A DNA stretch of 64,000 bases from Wyeomyia smithii (GCF_029784165.1 NC_073695.1:97383485-97447484), one strand, 5' to 3'. Shown: positions 9,601 through 20,474, numbered from the stretch's first letter. The notes: generated from the sequence alone by a model not told the origin. Numbers and translations: made by a program.

Positions 9601-12600
9601 ACGGTAGTGTTGCCTATGAATAGTTTATCACAACAAGACATAACCCTCATTTCAAGAATTTTCACTGCTAAATTGAGTGATTTTCCGGTTTAATTGTTTG
9701 TTTGTGTTCACTCGAACACCGTTATCAGTCAAACATAAGAAGCGAAAATTAGTTAATCTAAGAACCAGAGTGATTTTCGCAGCGGGAAAGCAAAAACTTT
9801 CTTTTGATGCTTATGAAAATCACTCAGTAGTATTGAAGATGTATTGGTTTGTTTCTCTTTCTTTCTATAAGCTACGTGGCCACGCCTTAATGGTAAAAAT
9901 CTACGCTGAACTCGATACAAAAGATTGCGTGTGGAAAATTCAGCTTCAGTTTAGTTTGTTCCACAATAGCGAGTGCGGTGCAGCTCTTAAAGCTTTGCGA
10001 CATTGAGAAACGAGAGCTGCATACGAGTCAACTCAAAATATTCATGGTGCGATTATCAGCGTTCTGTAGCACGAATTTTTAACTGAGTATTATGGAATCG
10101 GTTCTTTTCAGAACTATAGATGCTTGAAGATAAGAGTTATGAGAATTTTCGCAACTACTACTAGTGTAAAATTTTCATGTATTCATGCATCGTTAGTTTT
10201 AAAATAACGACTATCAAAAATAAACGGTCGTGTCACCTATGAACAGTTAAGCGCAGCATATAATAATATTTAGTTTAGCATATATTAAATATTTAGTCCT
10301 ACGTCACCATTCCATACAACCCCTAGGGCTGTATACCTTGTAGTATTTGAGCTGGTTAGCGAAACTGTTAGCGTCGCTAAAATTTTGGCCTTCGAAACGC
10401 TAATCGCTAATTCGCTAAATTTTGTAGAGAAGCGACAATAGAAATATTTAGGAAAACTGTGAATTGCTGATGGCGTACGTAAATTGCTTTTTTTTCCTGT
10501 GTGGACTTATCACTGCGACCAGAGCTTAGATCTATTGTGATATTGCCCAGGTGTTTTCTGTACTCCGCACTTCATATTAGCAGTAACACTATTGAAGCAA
10601 GTGATACGCTTATCATTCATATCAGTGCTTTTGTGTAATTATTACCTTTCCGTTTCAAGCTTACTGCTCTACTATACCGAGCCTCTGTCCATCCTAACAA
10701 TATCGCCTAGTTACAATTCCCTGGAGAGAACTTTCATATGTTACTCACACCAGTTTTATTATAATAGGGACTTATTTTTATTAGGAGGAGAGTCAACAGG
10801 GGTACTGTAGAATCCAGAATGAAGGAAAGGTACGTGGTGGGGAGCCTGAGAATAAACCTATGCTTAAAGTCCTTTGACAACCAAATGGCCTGATTCTACT
10901 AAGATTCGAACCCACGACCACCCGCTTACCAAAGCGGACTCTGCAACCTTGCGGCTACGGAGCTCCCTTAATCGTAAATTGCTTCGAAAGATGAACATAC
11001 TTTACTGCGAAAAGTTACTTAGTTATCGTACAAGCCCCATGAGCATTTTGAAGAACAAGCTCAAGGTCTAGATTGAATTTTCGGCACACCGAAACCAGAA
11101 TTTCACTTTTGTAAATTGCAATGCGCTTGAAATTTAGACAACTTTGGTTCTACTTTTTCGATTCAGATAATAATTGAATTTTTATGAAAACATTTCTAAG
11201 AGTATCTTTTTTTAATGCAAGCTAAATAACTTTTGTCATTCTTGTATTTACAAAATCAAGTATGAATACCGTTTCGTTAACCTCTTATTGTAAATAGCTT
11301 TAAAAAGTAATTGTTTTCGTTAGTTTTACCAAAAAAGATCAAAGTGGTCCAAATCTTACAAAACACAAGCAATCAATATAGCGATATGACTATTTACATA
11401 TTGAAAAGTTAGCGATTATCGATTAGCGAAAGTTCCGCTAATGTGGGTTTAGCGTTTAGCGATTATCGAGCTAAAATATCCGGTTAGCGGCTTAGCGATT
11501 AGCGTCGCTAAATTTTTGGTTAGCGGTGCCCACCACTGTCTTTCTGGTTAATTTCTTTTGCAGGTTAACTACGAAGGCATTCGAATACTCTAAACCTGGC
11601 TTATTTTGAGTCGTATTGAACTGATTATTCAGTATTCTATTGTTTCATCTCGATTTCTTTCGGTCTTTCACAGAAAACTGCCGAATGGCGAAATAGCGTT
11701 CCAATCAAGCAAGCAAAATTCTTACACGGAATCCCACTCTCTAATCAATGGTGATATAAACTCCAAAAGTGTTTGATAAATTGTACTGCCAGCGAAAAAT
11801 AGATTTGCTACGAGGTTTATTTTTTGAAAATAATTCGCATCGTGTAATGGCATAGCAAATAAATTTGATAAAAATGAGCAAAGGCGCATTGCTACCGGTC
11901 AAGCAAACAGAGTTTTGAACAAATAATCGTTATAGTGTAGTCTAGCATATATATTAGTCTGAAGAATTATTTTGCCCATAAGAGCCTGTACCAAATGTAG
12001 CAAATATTTGCCTTGTCTAATGCCTGCCCAACACTCAGCTTTATCTTCAAAAGAAATGTAAGAATTGGACACTTCAGTTTCTTAAAAAGGTGGCAAGAGC
12101 TGGAATCAAGTACAATTGATGGTTCAGCGGACTTTAGCAAAGTTTTACGAAAGGAAATTGCATTATTTGGGGAAAATTGTCAACGGATCTGAAGCGATTG
12201 TCTGACGACATGAAGACCCTGGAACCTCCTTTGCTATACATGTTTGCAGCAAAAATCTATCGCAAATATGTGATGTGAACTTGAAATATTTTGTTTTTTC
12301 TAATTCGTTACAATTGAAATTCCCGGGAAATAAGTTTTTTCAAATCAATTCTCTGGAATATTACAAACCTTTTTTGGGCTATTTTTCGGAAACCGAAAGT
12401 CACAATTTTTGACTTCAAAATTACGTCTGCAGTTGGTTGTTTTGTCTCATCTCGATGGTTGGGTAACGGCTGGGCAGTGCATACCAGCAGTACACCCGTA
12501 GTAATTGGCATAAAATAGACCCCAGTGTGGTCCAAAGAAAAATGCTCAGCAACTCCCATCCCTACCTGTACGTGGTACCGACTTTGATACGAGCAACCAA

Positions 12601-15600
12601 GGGAAGCTCAGTGAACAGGTGGGAACTTGGTCGCATGCTGACAGGGAAGGGGGAGTCGTTCTCCTTGGAGAGCAGCTTACCTGAGCGTCTGTTCCCCAGG
12701 TTAGGAGCGGCTCAAACAGTGACTGATCCGGAGTGGACGGTTGAGCTATGAAATGCGGTGCAGCGCCAGCTACACCCAGGACGGCAGCCCCGTAGCATGC
12801 TGAAATACTACTGCAGCATGCTGCATACTATGAACAATCCAGAAAATGATACGAATTGGAACAATCGGTATAGGCCTAGGCAAACGAAAAAGGATAACGA
12901 TTGGAAACTTGGCACTTGGAGTTTTAGGACTCTGCTTGAGCTGGCTAGCGCGGGCGTCTTGGCCAGAGAGCTACGGAAAGCAAAAGTGGAGGTAACATCC
13001 ATACAAGAGGTGCGTTGGCCTAAAACCGGAGAACGTGAATTCTGGGCGGTTGATTTGACCGCGGGCACTTTTTTCAAGTACCACATCTACTACAGGGGTG
13101 GCGACAGAGCGGAACGGGGTGTCGGTTTCGTGGGTTTCGTGCTACTGAAAATAAAGCGTGTCAGGAGGCCTATTAATGACCGTTTCTGCGTATTGAGGAT
13201 CAAGGGCAAATTTTTTAATTACAGCATTATCGACGTGTACGCGCCGATAAACGATAAAACCGAAAATGTAAAGGAGGGGTTCTATGAGCTTCTTGAGAAA
13301 ACTTGTGCACACGTCGGACGAGAGGAGTTCCTTCGTCCCGGTATTGGTAGGGAAAGCCTTCACTCTACCACCAACGACAACGGCTTGAGGTTAGTGAACT
13401 TCGCCGCGGCTAGGAGACTGGTCATCTGCACCCATTGCACGTCTAAACGAAAGTAGACATCCCAATGGAGAAGCCTGCTTCCAGATCGGCCACAAGCTGA
13501 TCACCATCAAATGTCATAGATAGATAGTCGACTCGGATCACTATCTCGTGGTAGGTAGGATTCGCACCCCGCTGTCCAACGTATTTGAATCGAGATCCAG
13601 AGGTTATCAGCGGAATAAGTTGCTGCAGAGTATACTCGGAAAGTTGATAGACGGATAGGTGGCTGGAGTAAACCTAAACGAACAGTGGAAGCACACCCAT
13701 GATCCGGTCAACGAAACAGAGCGAAAAGTGAAAGGCATGACAACGGGTGGTTCGATGCTGAGTATCTAGAGGTGACGGAAGAAAAGAACCGGGCACACGC
13801 CAACACGGTGACACGTCAGATGCGATAGAAATACCGGGACGCGAAAGCTGCCGAAAATAGTTTTCACCGCCGTAAGAAACGTGAGCAGTGAAATCGCGTC
13901 CTCGCGGAGTCGCCTCATCAAGCACTGGAAAACGATTAACGGAACCAGGAACATGACAGTGTGTAATGACAGGGAGGTAAACCTGATCACCGATAAATCG
14001 CAGGTGGAAGCAACTTTTCAAAGTGGTGTTGAACGGTGAGAAAGTCGTTGAGGGGAACAGGATAGAAATTGGAGAGAACGGACAAGCTGTGGATCCACCA
14101 ACATTGGACGAGGTGAAGAATGCTTGCAAAGAGCAGACCCACGTAGCCGCTGGAAAGGACGGCTTACCGGCCGAACTTTTCAAAGTCGGGAGCAAGCGGC
14201 TGTGTAGTGCAATCCACCAGATTATCCTACGGATATGGTTTGAGGAACAACTACCTACGGACTGGTCTGAAGGGTTCATATGCCCTATCCACAAGAAGGG
14301 ACATAGACTCGACTATAATAATAATCGAGGCATAACCATCCTCAATTCCGCTTAGAAAATTCTCTCCCATATCCTGCCCCAGCGACTGAAGCCGTTGCAG
14401 GGAGCCTTTGTTGGAGAATACGGAACGATCTACAACGGATCAGATGTTCACCTTGAGACAGATCCTCAAAAAGTTTCGAGAACACAACTCGCAGATTCAC
14501 CACCTGTTCATAGATTTTGAGGCGGCGTACGATACAGTGAAACGCAACGAAAATATGCTTGAACATGGTTTTCCAACAAAACTAATTAAACTGTTACGTG
14601 CGACGCTTGAAGGTTTCACATCAAGCGTCAGGACAGCGGGTGAATTTTTGGACCCGTTTTCGGACGTTAGATGGTTTGGAGCAAGATGACTAACAGTTCA
14701 ACATAGTTTTAGAAGGTGCAATACGAAGGTCAGGTGTGCAGAGGAGCCTTTAGGGCTCTTGGTGGCTGGCAGAGAGCGTGGTAGTTCTGCGGGTGTTGGT
14801 GCGGCGGTGGAGATGGATAAGAGTACAATCAAAGTGGTCGATGAATTTTTTTATCTTGGTACTCTCGTGACATGTGACAACGAGGTGAGCCGCGAAGTGA
14901 AGAGCAATCCGTCAGCGAATAGGGCTTATTGCGGATTGCGTAGCCAGCTTAGGTTCGTAGCCTACAGATCCGTACGAAATTATGCTCTAAAGGACTCTGA
15001 TCCTCCCGATGGCGCTCTTCGGATATGAATTGTGGAAGTGGAAGTTTTGTGGGGGCGTATTTTGGATTCGGCATAGGATCTCAACGATCTCGCCATAGAA
15101 GAAAGTAAAGTAAAGTAAGTATCATCTCGATTCCGGAAACACCCATATAAAGCTGTATTCGACCATGTTTTCCGGAAGTCACCACCTTAAACATCAAAAT
15201 GGCGTTTGGTGTTGATTTACGGTTTTTGGGTTATATCGAATACGAAAAACCCATTTTAGGTGCTATTTGGCCGTTTAGGTTCTTTTCCAGACACCAGAAT
15301 TACCATCTTGGAATTCGTCTGGGGTCGATTTTCTCCTTCTTGATATTATCCTGGTTCCAAAAATACTCATATTGGACGGTTATCATAATCTGCTTTGAAA
15401 ACAAGACTCAAAAACCTTTCCCAATTGTAGAATAGTTAGCACCATAAAATCACAATTTGCCGCATTTTGGTAGACGCGTAGCTGATTTTCCAACCGATCG
15501 CTGCATGAAGGATATCCGTTGAAAACGGACTAAGTTATAAGCATTTGAGATTGGACAATTTTCGTGACGCTCTCGATGTTTTCGGTATTTCAATTTGCAC

Positions 15601-18600
15601 ACCTATCACATATGCACAACATCAGGTATCGTAAGACGTAAATCTACGTCAAAAAGAAGGTGGGTGAAGGGCCGGATTTGAGTGCTGGCGGCCCGGGCCA
15701 GATATTTTCGTGAGGTCCTTTTTTAAGGTAAGATAATTGGAAATTGTGTAATGACTTAATCCCCCGACGCCAACCCCCCCCCTCCCCACCCCTCAAAACC
15801 GAGCCTGGGTTAACGTGTCCTCAATTATGACAACTTTAGATTGAAACTGAAATTAATCGTTCGAATAAAAGCAATGTGAATTTAACCATTTCCAACTAAA
15901 TCTTGTATGAACTGTTTCGCATGTCGCTGGTGATTTTTCTAGTTTTGCTCTTTTGCACTTTTATCGCATTTATTTACATTCACCAAGTTTCACATACATT
16001 ATATTTCCATGCAATTTATGCGTAAACTTTCTCTCGAATATGTTAAACGTATCGCAATCCGAAACGTTTTTGTCCAATTATGTTATTCTTTTTATCGTTT
16101 TCGCACTCTTTCTCTAGTTAACATTCACAGAAAAAATTCACCCTTATGAATAAAATTTTAAGCAAAACTATAAATCTTAAAATGTAAATGAAATATCAAT
16201 ATTTTTTACGCAAGCGGAGGAACCTAAAATTTATTGTAATACACAAAAAACGAAATTAGGATAAACATGACACCAATTACAATATACTTCAGATGGACAG
16301 ATTCATAACAAAAACATGATATAATAATATAGTAGAAAAATTGCGACAGTAAAAATTCAATACCATTCTTCCTCCCTAATAAGAATTTTTTGCGAAGACT
16401 GACTCATTTTATGTTTTTTTTAAATCAAAGTAATGTTTCGGTTTTAGCTTGCTCCTCTTTGGACTTTTTCTCTAATGTCAACCTAGACAGCTTATGATCG
16501 CATCACTTATCAAGGTTTACCCTTCCCTCCGAACAAAAAAAAAATTCTCACCTTTATGACAACCAATATACAATAGGCAATTTAAAAAAAAACATTGTTT
16601 ATGAAAAATAGTTTACAAATTATTTCAGCACTAGACTAGGTGATAAACTGAGAAACCTGATTACTTTAACCCTCTAGTGCCCAAGTTAATTTCTAAACGG
16701 GCTTCGGTAAAATCACTTTGAATCATTATAACTCTTACACTATATAACACTTTTTAAGTACATATTGAAGCTTTTCAAAACTTCGACTGAAGTCCGCCAA
16801 ATGGCGGTATTGGGCACTAGAGGGTTAATAGCGATCGTATTGGTTATACTGACCCTGTTTACATAGTTGACGTTACAACCAACACCATCATTGTGAGAAA
16901 AACGCGTTCTTGTTATTTTAACCCAAATCATTATATTGAGATACAATTTCAACAAAATAGTCTGTCAATTTTATGAAGATTGATGTTTAAACAAAGGCCC
17001 CATGGATTATACGAGTTTGCCCGTGGTAATCGATCCAGAAAAACCGCTACGCCAGTTTATCCGAATAAACATGCTTTTTTCTCGCAGATTATTCGCATAG
17101 CTTGACGTAACAATTCGACTACTTCCTACTCTGCCTCGCAGTTGAATCAGTTTTATCAATCGTGTTTCGGTCAAACGTCAGATATTGTCCATCGGTAGTT
17201 TCAATTAAACAAACACGCACAAACACACATACAAACACACACACAAACACATGCACAAAGACTTACATTCATGGTAGGTAATCGTTACATGAAAAAATGC
17301 AAACTTGACAGCACAGAGCCAAACTTTTTTTTTGTTTAATTTAGGCCCCCAGACTAAACCTGCTAAACCTGCCGGATATGGATTACTCGTGCCTCTGATT
17401 GGTGCATTACATATGCATGTACATAAATTTGTATGAAAATTAGTATAGGAAAACTTTTTCGCATGTTTCTTCCTAGAAAGCTATCGATCAATCCACTTCC
17501 GGTAGTGTCAGGATTGTTTGGGGCCCCAAATAGAATCATAAAAACGTTATGGCAAATCGATAAAGTTTACCCACCGTAATATACCTACACACACGTTTTA
17601 ATTTTTTCATCTGATGCAAATATCCACTAGTAGGAGGAAAGGACACGGTGACTTTAGACCTTACTGAGGCTGAGTGTTTGTAAAAATATCAATACACAAT
17701 GCAAAAATTCACTCCCCTTTCCCCTTTTCATGGAATATTTGTTGAATTAAACGACTTAACTTAGACAAACAGACAGTAGTTAGACAGTCGAATAAAACGA
17801 TTTGACATAGGCAATTGCACCTTGTATGGAGTGACGCCAGTTTTGCAACCAATTGGCAGTTACGTCAAAACGTTTTTACCAATATTTCTCAAAAGTTTCA
17901 GACCAAAATAGTTTTCTTTTCGTTTGTAGTGTATGTATCATAGGGAAAGGAACCTGAATCAACAAAAAAGTGCATTTTGGTCATTTTAGCTCTTACGTCA
18001 ACTATGTAAACAGAGGCAGTATAGTTTGATACTGATGTTTTCGAGTAATGAAATGTTCAGTTCTAAGTTGTATCACCGAACTTATTTACAATTATTACAA
18101 AAAAAAAGATATAAGCAATTGACTTTTTAAAGTTATTATCAGGAGTAATGTTGTTTGATATATTGAGCTAGTGAATCGGTTAATTTTACGATGGTTTATG
18201 GCGACTAAACGTTGTTGAAATAGTATAGTATGATTAGACTAGATTTAGATAACCGGTTAAATATAATAGGGCTAGGCCTAATAAATAAACTTAGTCTCAA
18301 GACTACGCTTTTAAATTTAAAAATAAAATTGAAACGTATTAAAATATATCGAAATCATTTTGAAAAGTACCAACCAGTAACCGAAGAAATATCTGATAAA
18401 TTGTAAGCTAATTGATCAATACAATTGATATTTGTTTCATGCTATTCTTCAACAAAACAGAACGTAACAAGTTAGTTAAACCTAAACAATTCAGAATTAT
18501 TGACCATACACATTATTTGTGATGTTATACACTGTAAACCACGATTTGCATTCCTCGTTAGCGGATCGAATAGTAAACTATAGCGCTGATACAACATAAG

Positions 18601-19704
18601 CACTAAGCTGCCATTGTCCCATTGTTAGGCACGATTGTTATCAGCCCCTCGCAACAGAACGCAATTCAAAATGGCAGTTTCCGACGATTATTCCCAAAGG
18701 CAAGCAAAGCAAAATATGCTAATTTTTAGCAAACCAACATAAATAATACTCACATGTCACCGATAAATAGCGTCCTTTCGGGCTGCGTCACATGAAACTG
18801 TTCCAGTATAAACTCCGACAAAGCTTGGCCCGGTTTACCAAGAACCAACGCTTTCCTGCCGCAGGTACGTTCCAGAATTTCAATAAAATAGCCCGGTCCT
18901 ATCACGTCCATGCTGGAATCCAACGGAATAATGTGATCTGTGGCACCAGCGATCAGCAAACAGTTTCGGTTCCGGTGCATGTAACATTTGGCCTTCATCA
19001 TGTGCGCCAGCGAAATGTTCACGTCTATATCCACCACGACAGCACCTACCTTGGGGCCTTCATGTTGCGAAAAGTATTCGGAGAATATGCGCACACCGTT
19101 CGGAACGCGCTCGTCCGCAATGTGTTCGTTGGGCTGAAGAAAAAATCGAATCAATAAGAGTTGCAAACGTAAAATGGCCGTGATAGTTTTGAAAAGCATT
19201 ATCCAATGATTAGAAAACGATGAAATGTTCTTAGCAACACTTACCCCATCCAGAACAACGAATCCTGCATCTCGCAGGTAATCCTTGAACACCTCGGTGG
19301 CAATGCAGTACACCGCGTCCTGCATGTTGATCGATTTGAGATATTTAACCGTCGTCAACGCCGGGTGCACAATGTCGTGCTCCTCTGGCTCGATTCCGAG
19401 CTTGTTGAATTTGTCCATGTATTCCGCCATTGTGCGCATTCCATTGTTTGAGATAAACGCTAACCTCTTTCCGTTATCCTTAAGCAGCTGCAGCGCTTTA
19501 TCAACGCCAGGGATAGGACCGGTGAAATTCCAAACGACCCCTGGAAGCGATTACAAACATAGTTAAGTTACTATAAGCATGCTTATAATGAATCAATCAA
19601 TACTGACCATCGCAATCAGACATAATCATGTCGAATGATTTGAGGAAGGCGCGCTTTTCCTCCAAGGAAAGCTCCAGCAAATGTCTGATTGTGCCTTTCT
19701 CCAT
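6489..19704 (-). CDS. HAD-family 4-nitrophenylphosphatase / phosphoglycolate phosphatase, four exons
   Basis: The exons on the minus strand are 19704-19608, 19540-19245, 19133-18754 and 6666-6489. They total 951 nt and 316 aa; all introns are GT-AG and phases agree. The protein starts MEKGTIRHLLELSLEEKRAF. HAD motif I is MSDCDGVVW (D30, D32), motif II FISNNG (S63, N64), the motif III lysine is in VLGKPGQAL (about K231), and motif IV GDMLPQD (D257, D262) is split by the last intron. The C-terminal exon gives LSGGT and ends NDVAKK. The family dephosphorylates 2-phosphoglycolate, glycerol-3-phosphate or aryl phosphates in the cytosol; the substrate here cannot be told from sequence. Length fits the family (about 300-320 aa). 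Introns 1 and 2 are 67 and 111 bp, but intron 3 is 12,087 bp and packed with transposons. The gene is convergent with the methyltransferase. Confidence 0.9.
6880..7150 (+). repeat. Dispersed repeat, inverted relative to 40100-40345
   Basis: Blocks such as AAAGTGTCGCATAGTAATTG, GTTCGTCGCTT, ACGAGAAAACTCATTTGAGT and GGCTAGGGGCACCAAATTTC recur in reverse complement at 40100-40345 with moderate divergence. Both copies end in a GTTGACCAGTG-type block. It is non-coding; class unknown. Confidence 0.55.
7150..7400 (+). repeat. Reiterated 'ATACTCATATTAGGTGGT' repeat (relative at 15120-15440)
   Basis: Two internal copies (TACTCATATTAGGTGGT near 7270, TACTCATAATAGGTGGT near 7374) are each preceded by a diverged unit with CATTCCGATTTCGG-like sequence. 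Similar text occurs at 15120-15440. It is a decayed non-coding tandem repeat of a kind I associate with mosquito genomes. Confidence 0.45.
7410..7525 (+). repeat. CCCGGG-rich inverted block
   Basis: TTCCCGGGAAATTCC, GGATCCCGGGAAC and GGGATCCCGGGATTCCC alternate here, giving several short palindromes that can pair with one another. It resembles one end of a DNA element, but no matching second end was found nearby. Confidence 0.3.
8430..8700 (+). pseudogene. Decayed histone H2A.Z-like sequence, unit 1
   Basis: In shifting frames the sequence follows the H2A.Z order. CACACGGCAGCAAT corresponds to the codons of (V/Y)TAAI. CTGCTGGAGGGCACAGCGG then AGAGCAAA corresponds to the LELAGNASK region. GCTACCGGTGGTGGTGTGAT then TATCAGCATT corresponds to ATIAGGGVIPHIH. 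The RITPRHLQLAIRG segment is missing. There is no open frame, so if the homology is right this is a dead processed copy. The GGGVI and SK features favour H2A.Z over canonical H2A. This is a by-eye alignment. Confidence 0.4.
9190..9470 (+). pseudogene. Decayed histone H2A.Z-like sequence, unit 2
   Basis: This is the second tandem copy. It keeps extra bases (ACGCGGCCAACACAATAATC) just before the GGTGGTGGTGTGAT block; these correspond to the SLIKAT part of H2A.Z that unit 1 has lost. Stops and frameshifts remain. Unit 3 (9955-10120) keeps only the 5' part and the last block. Confidence 0.4.
10490..10972 (-). mobile_element. tRNA-derived SINE (family A), with target duplication
   Basis: On the minus strand the head reads GGAGCTCCGTAGCCGCAAGG with an A-box-like TAGCCGCAAGG and a B box GGTTCGAATC. 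The body contains CTGGTCGCAGTGATAAGTCC near its 3' end and a poly(A) tail (T run at 10490-10496 on plus). CGTAAATTGCTT occurs on both sides (10478-10489 and 10973-10984), a 12-bp target duplication. It lies inside the hAT element, so it inserted later. Confidence 0.87.
12031..12539. other. Intronic sequence with no recognised gene
   Basis: This holds the right flank of the Harbinger-like element and about 500 bp of AT-rich intron. A stretch near 12100-12240 (CTGAAGCGATTGTCTGACGA) has brief coding-like composition, but every frame is broken. Nothing is supported. Confidence 0.4.
12540..15116 (+). pseudogene. Eroded RTE-clade LINE (endonuclease and reverse transcriptase remains)
   Basis: The region 12758-13456 encodes an apurinic-type endonuclease start: KLGTWSFRTLLELASAG, VTSIQEVRWPKTGE, then FFNYSIIDVYAPINDKTEN. 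After frameshifts, 14023-14355 gives AAGKDGLPAELFKVGS and EQLPTDWSEGFICPIHKKG, and 14450-14560 gives HHLFIDFEAAYDTVKRNE (RT motif A). The region 14757-15028 gives the C-terminal DEFFYLGTLVTCDNEVSREV. The 3' end is a short (AAAGT)n-like tail near 15100-15116, as in RTE elements. Several stops and shifts make it dead. The 5' end is probably near 12540. It lies in intron 3 of the phosphatase gene on the opposite strand. Confidence 0.82.
15117..15440 (+). repeat. Diverged 'CGGAAACACCCATAT / ATACTCATATT' repeat
   Basis: Units containing GGAAACACCCATATAAA, TCAAAATGGCGTTTGGTGTT and AAATACTCATATTGGACGGT alternate here. They resemble the repeat at 7150-7400. The open frame across it reflects repeat structure and is not a gene. 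Confidence 0.45.
15441..16665. other. Intronic AT-rich DNA, no gene seen
   Basis: Apart from a C-run near 15772-15784 and scattered A/T runs, I see no open frame of note, no inverted-repeat element with clear ends and no RNA gene. Confidence 0.5.
16670..16824. mobile_element. 155-bp MITE with TTAA target duplication (piggyBac-like)
   Basis: The ends CCCTCTAGTGCCCAA and TTGGGCACTAGAGGG are perfect 15-bp inverted repeats. Both are flanked by TTAA (16666-16669 and 16825-16828). The TTAA target and CCC start match piggyBac-type insertion. It is non-coding. Confidence 0.85.
16846..18022. mobile_element. 1.18-kb inverted-repeat-bounded element
   Basis: The ends are 28-bp inverted repeats with two mismatches: ATACTGACCCTGTTTACATA, then GTTGACGT, and its complement at 17995-18022. 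The interior has a CA-rich tract and no open frame of note. No target duplication is evident. Confidence 0.6.
17205..17265 (+). repeat. CA-rich simple repeat
   Basis: An imperfect (ACACAAAC)n / CA tract of about 60 bp inside the inverted-repeat element. Confidence 0.75.
18023..18753. other. Intron 3 sequence next to exon 3, no gene seen
   Basis: AT-rich unique-looking DNA lies between the inverted-repeat element and the phosphatase exon ending at 18754. No open frame or repeat could be supported. Confidence 0.4.
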
Positions 19705-20474
19705 CACTTATAGCGTTGAACTATTTCAATTAGACGGGTTTGTTAAGTTCTCTGCAAGGCAACTATTAAAACTAGTTTAAAAAAGGGCAAAAAAGTTCAC
19801 TTCTAGAAAGGGTCACTAAACGATGTCGACTGAACTAAAGGAAAACAATTGCTAGACTGATCAGCAGAAGTGCAGAAGTCATCCGTGCTTGAGAGAACGG
19901 CGGCGTGCAAAAAAAAACGGAGGAGAAAAGTACAATGGGCATGGGATATAATTTGCGCTCATATGCGCTCAGCTTTGTTTCTCTTCTGTCTTCAGATCAC
20001 TATGCGATATAGTACAGGCCATAAACTACTAGGAGCGGCCACCACAATGCCTAGTAAAATAAACGTGTGTATAAGTATTGCAGTGCGATAGCAAATCCGA
20101 CCATTCCGTAGATTGCGAAATTATTTACCCTTTTTTATCGGCTAAGCTGCCAACTACTGGGTTTCACGTGCTACGATCGTGGTACGAATAAAATCGCGGC
20201 ACGTGCCGAAATGACGCGAAAAATAACACTTTCTAACTGTAGTTCTCAGTATAAAGTAAATCATAATGATTTAGTAGTATAAAGTAAATCATAATCATTT
20301 GGTAGAATAATGATTTTAATGATACTTCTTAACAATGTATTTACTTAACGCATCATTAAAAAAAAGTGTGCTCGTCAATCAAAAAGTTGCATTTTTAGGC
20401 GTTTTTTTTTTGTAACTTAAGTTTCTTATAATAAATTATCAATCAATTAGTTTGTGTGACCAACCACAAGTGGT
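19705..20474 (-). promoter_or_regulatory. 5' flank of the HAD phosphatase gene
   Basis: This is the region upstream of the phosphatase start ATG (19704-19702). It contains a GC-richer stretch (19880-19935) and the inverted pair GCACGTGCC / GGTTTCACGTGC with CACGTG E-box cores near 20165 and 20200. Neither a TATA box nor an initiator is convincing. Frames here are short and unsupported. Confidence 0.3.

Larger units (their letters stand above)
8345..10260 (+). repeat. Three tandem units of about 760 bp
   Basis: GTGGCCACGCCTTAATGGTA recurs at about 8343, 9100 and 9876. The text after it, up to AATAGTTTATCACAACAAGA, is nearly identical in units 1 and 2. Unit 3 lacks a block of more than 100 bp after CGAGTCAACT and resumes at GTGCGATTATCAGC. 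The high identity of units 1 and 2 indicates recent duplication. Confidence 0.88.
7971..10306. mobile_element. Inner segment bounded by inverted TGACGTAGGACTA
   Basis: TGACGTAGGACTACGTC stands at the left border and TAGTCCTACGTCA at the right border. They are inverted copies of one terminal sequence lying inside the hAT element. A diverged copy of the left 150 bp (ACTACGTCTTTGTTTTCTAT, then AATGAAACTGACAAATG) occurs reversed at 42215-42425. This suggests a separate element inserted into, or carried by, the hAT element. No target duplication was confirmed. Confidence 0.45.
7885..11538. mobile_element. 3.65-kb non-autonomous hAT-type element with perfect 8-bp duplication
   Basis: It begins CAGTGGTGGGCACC and ends GGTGCCCACCACTG (14 bp perfect inverted repeat). 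It is flanked on both sides by TCTTTCTG (7877-7884 and 11539-11546), the 8-bp duplication of hAT transposases. CGCTAA/TTAGCG motifs are densely repeated under both ends (about 7896-7970 and 11405-11525), and a third cluster lies at 10355-10430; such subterminal repeats are typical transposase sites. No transposase is encoded. The interior holds the H2A.Z-like tandem units and a SINE. Confidence 0.88.
7624..12030. mobile_element. Harbinger-like inverted-repeat element split by a hAT insertion
   Basis: The left end GTGGGCATTACACAAAGC, followed by TAATTTTTGCT, is matched in inverse by AGCAAATATTTGCCTTGTCT, then AATGCCTGCCC, at the right. A related 110-bp element at 55606-55716 has the same (G)GCATYAGAC...AGCAAATATTTG ends and a TTA duplication. 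AACACT borders both sides here. Removing the hAT insert leaves about 750 bp of non-coding element. The assignment rests on the shared terminal sequence. Confidence 0.5.

Noticed and set aside
10895..10972. tRNA-like sequences with A and B boxes (also at 25712, 31131, 36449, 43640 and 24340)
   Set aside because: None can form a full cloverleaf, and all are heads of longer SINE copies with tails or target duplications, so they are not tRNA genes.
12100..12240. Coding-like patch upstream of the RTE element
   Set aside because: All frames are broken and no family was recognised.
18792..19566. Plus-strand frames of 93-121 codons
   Set aside because: They are antisense to the phosphatase exons 2 and 3, which have family motifs.
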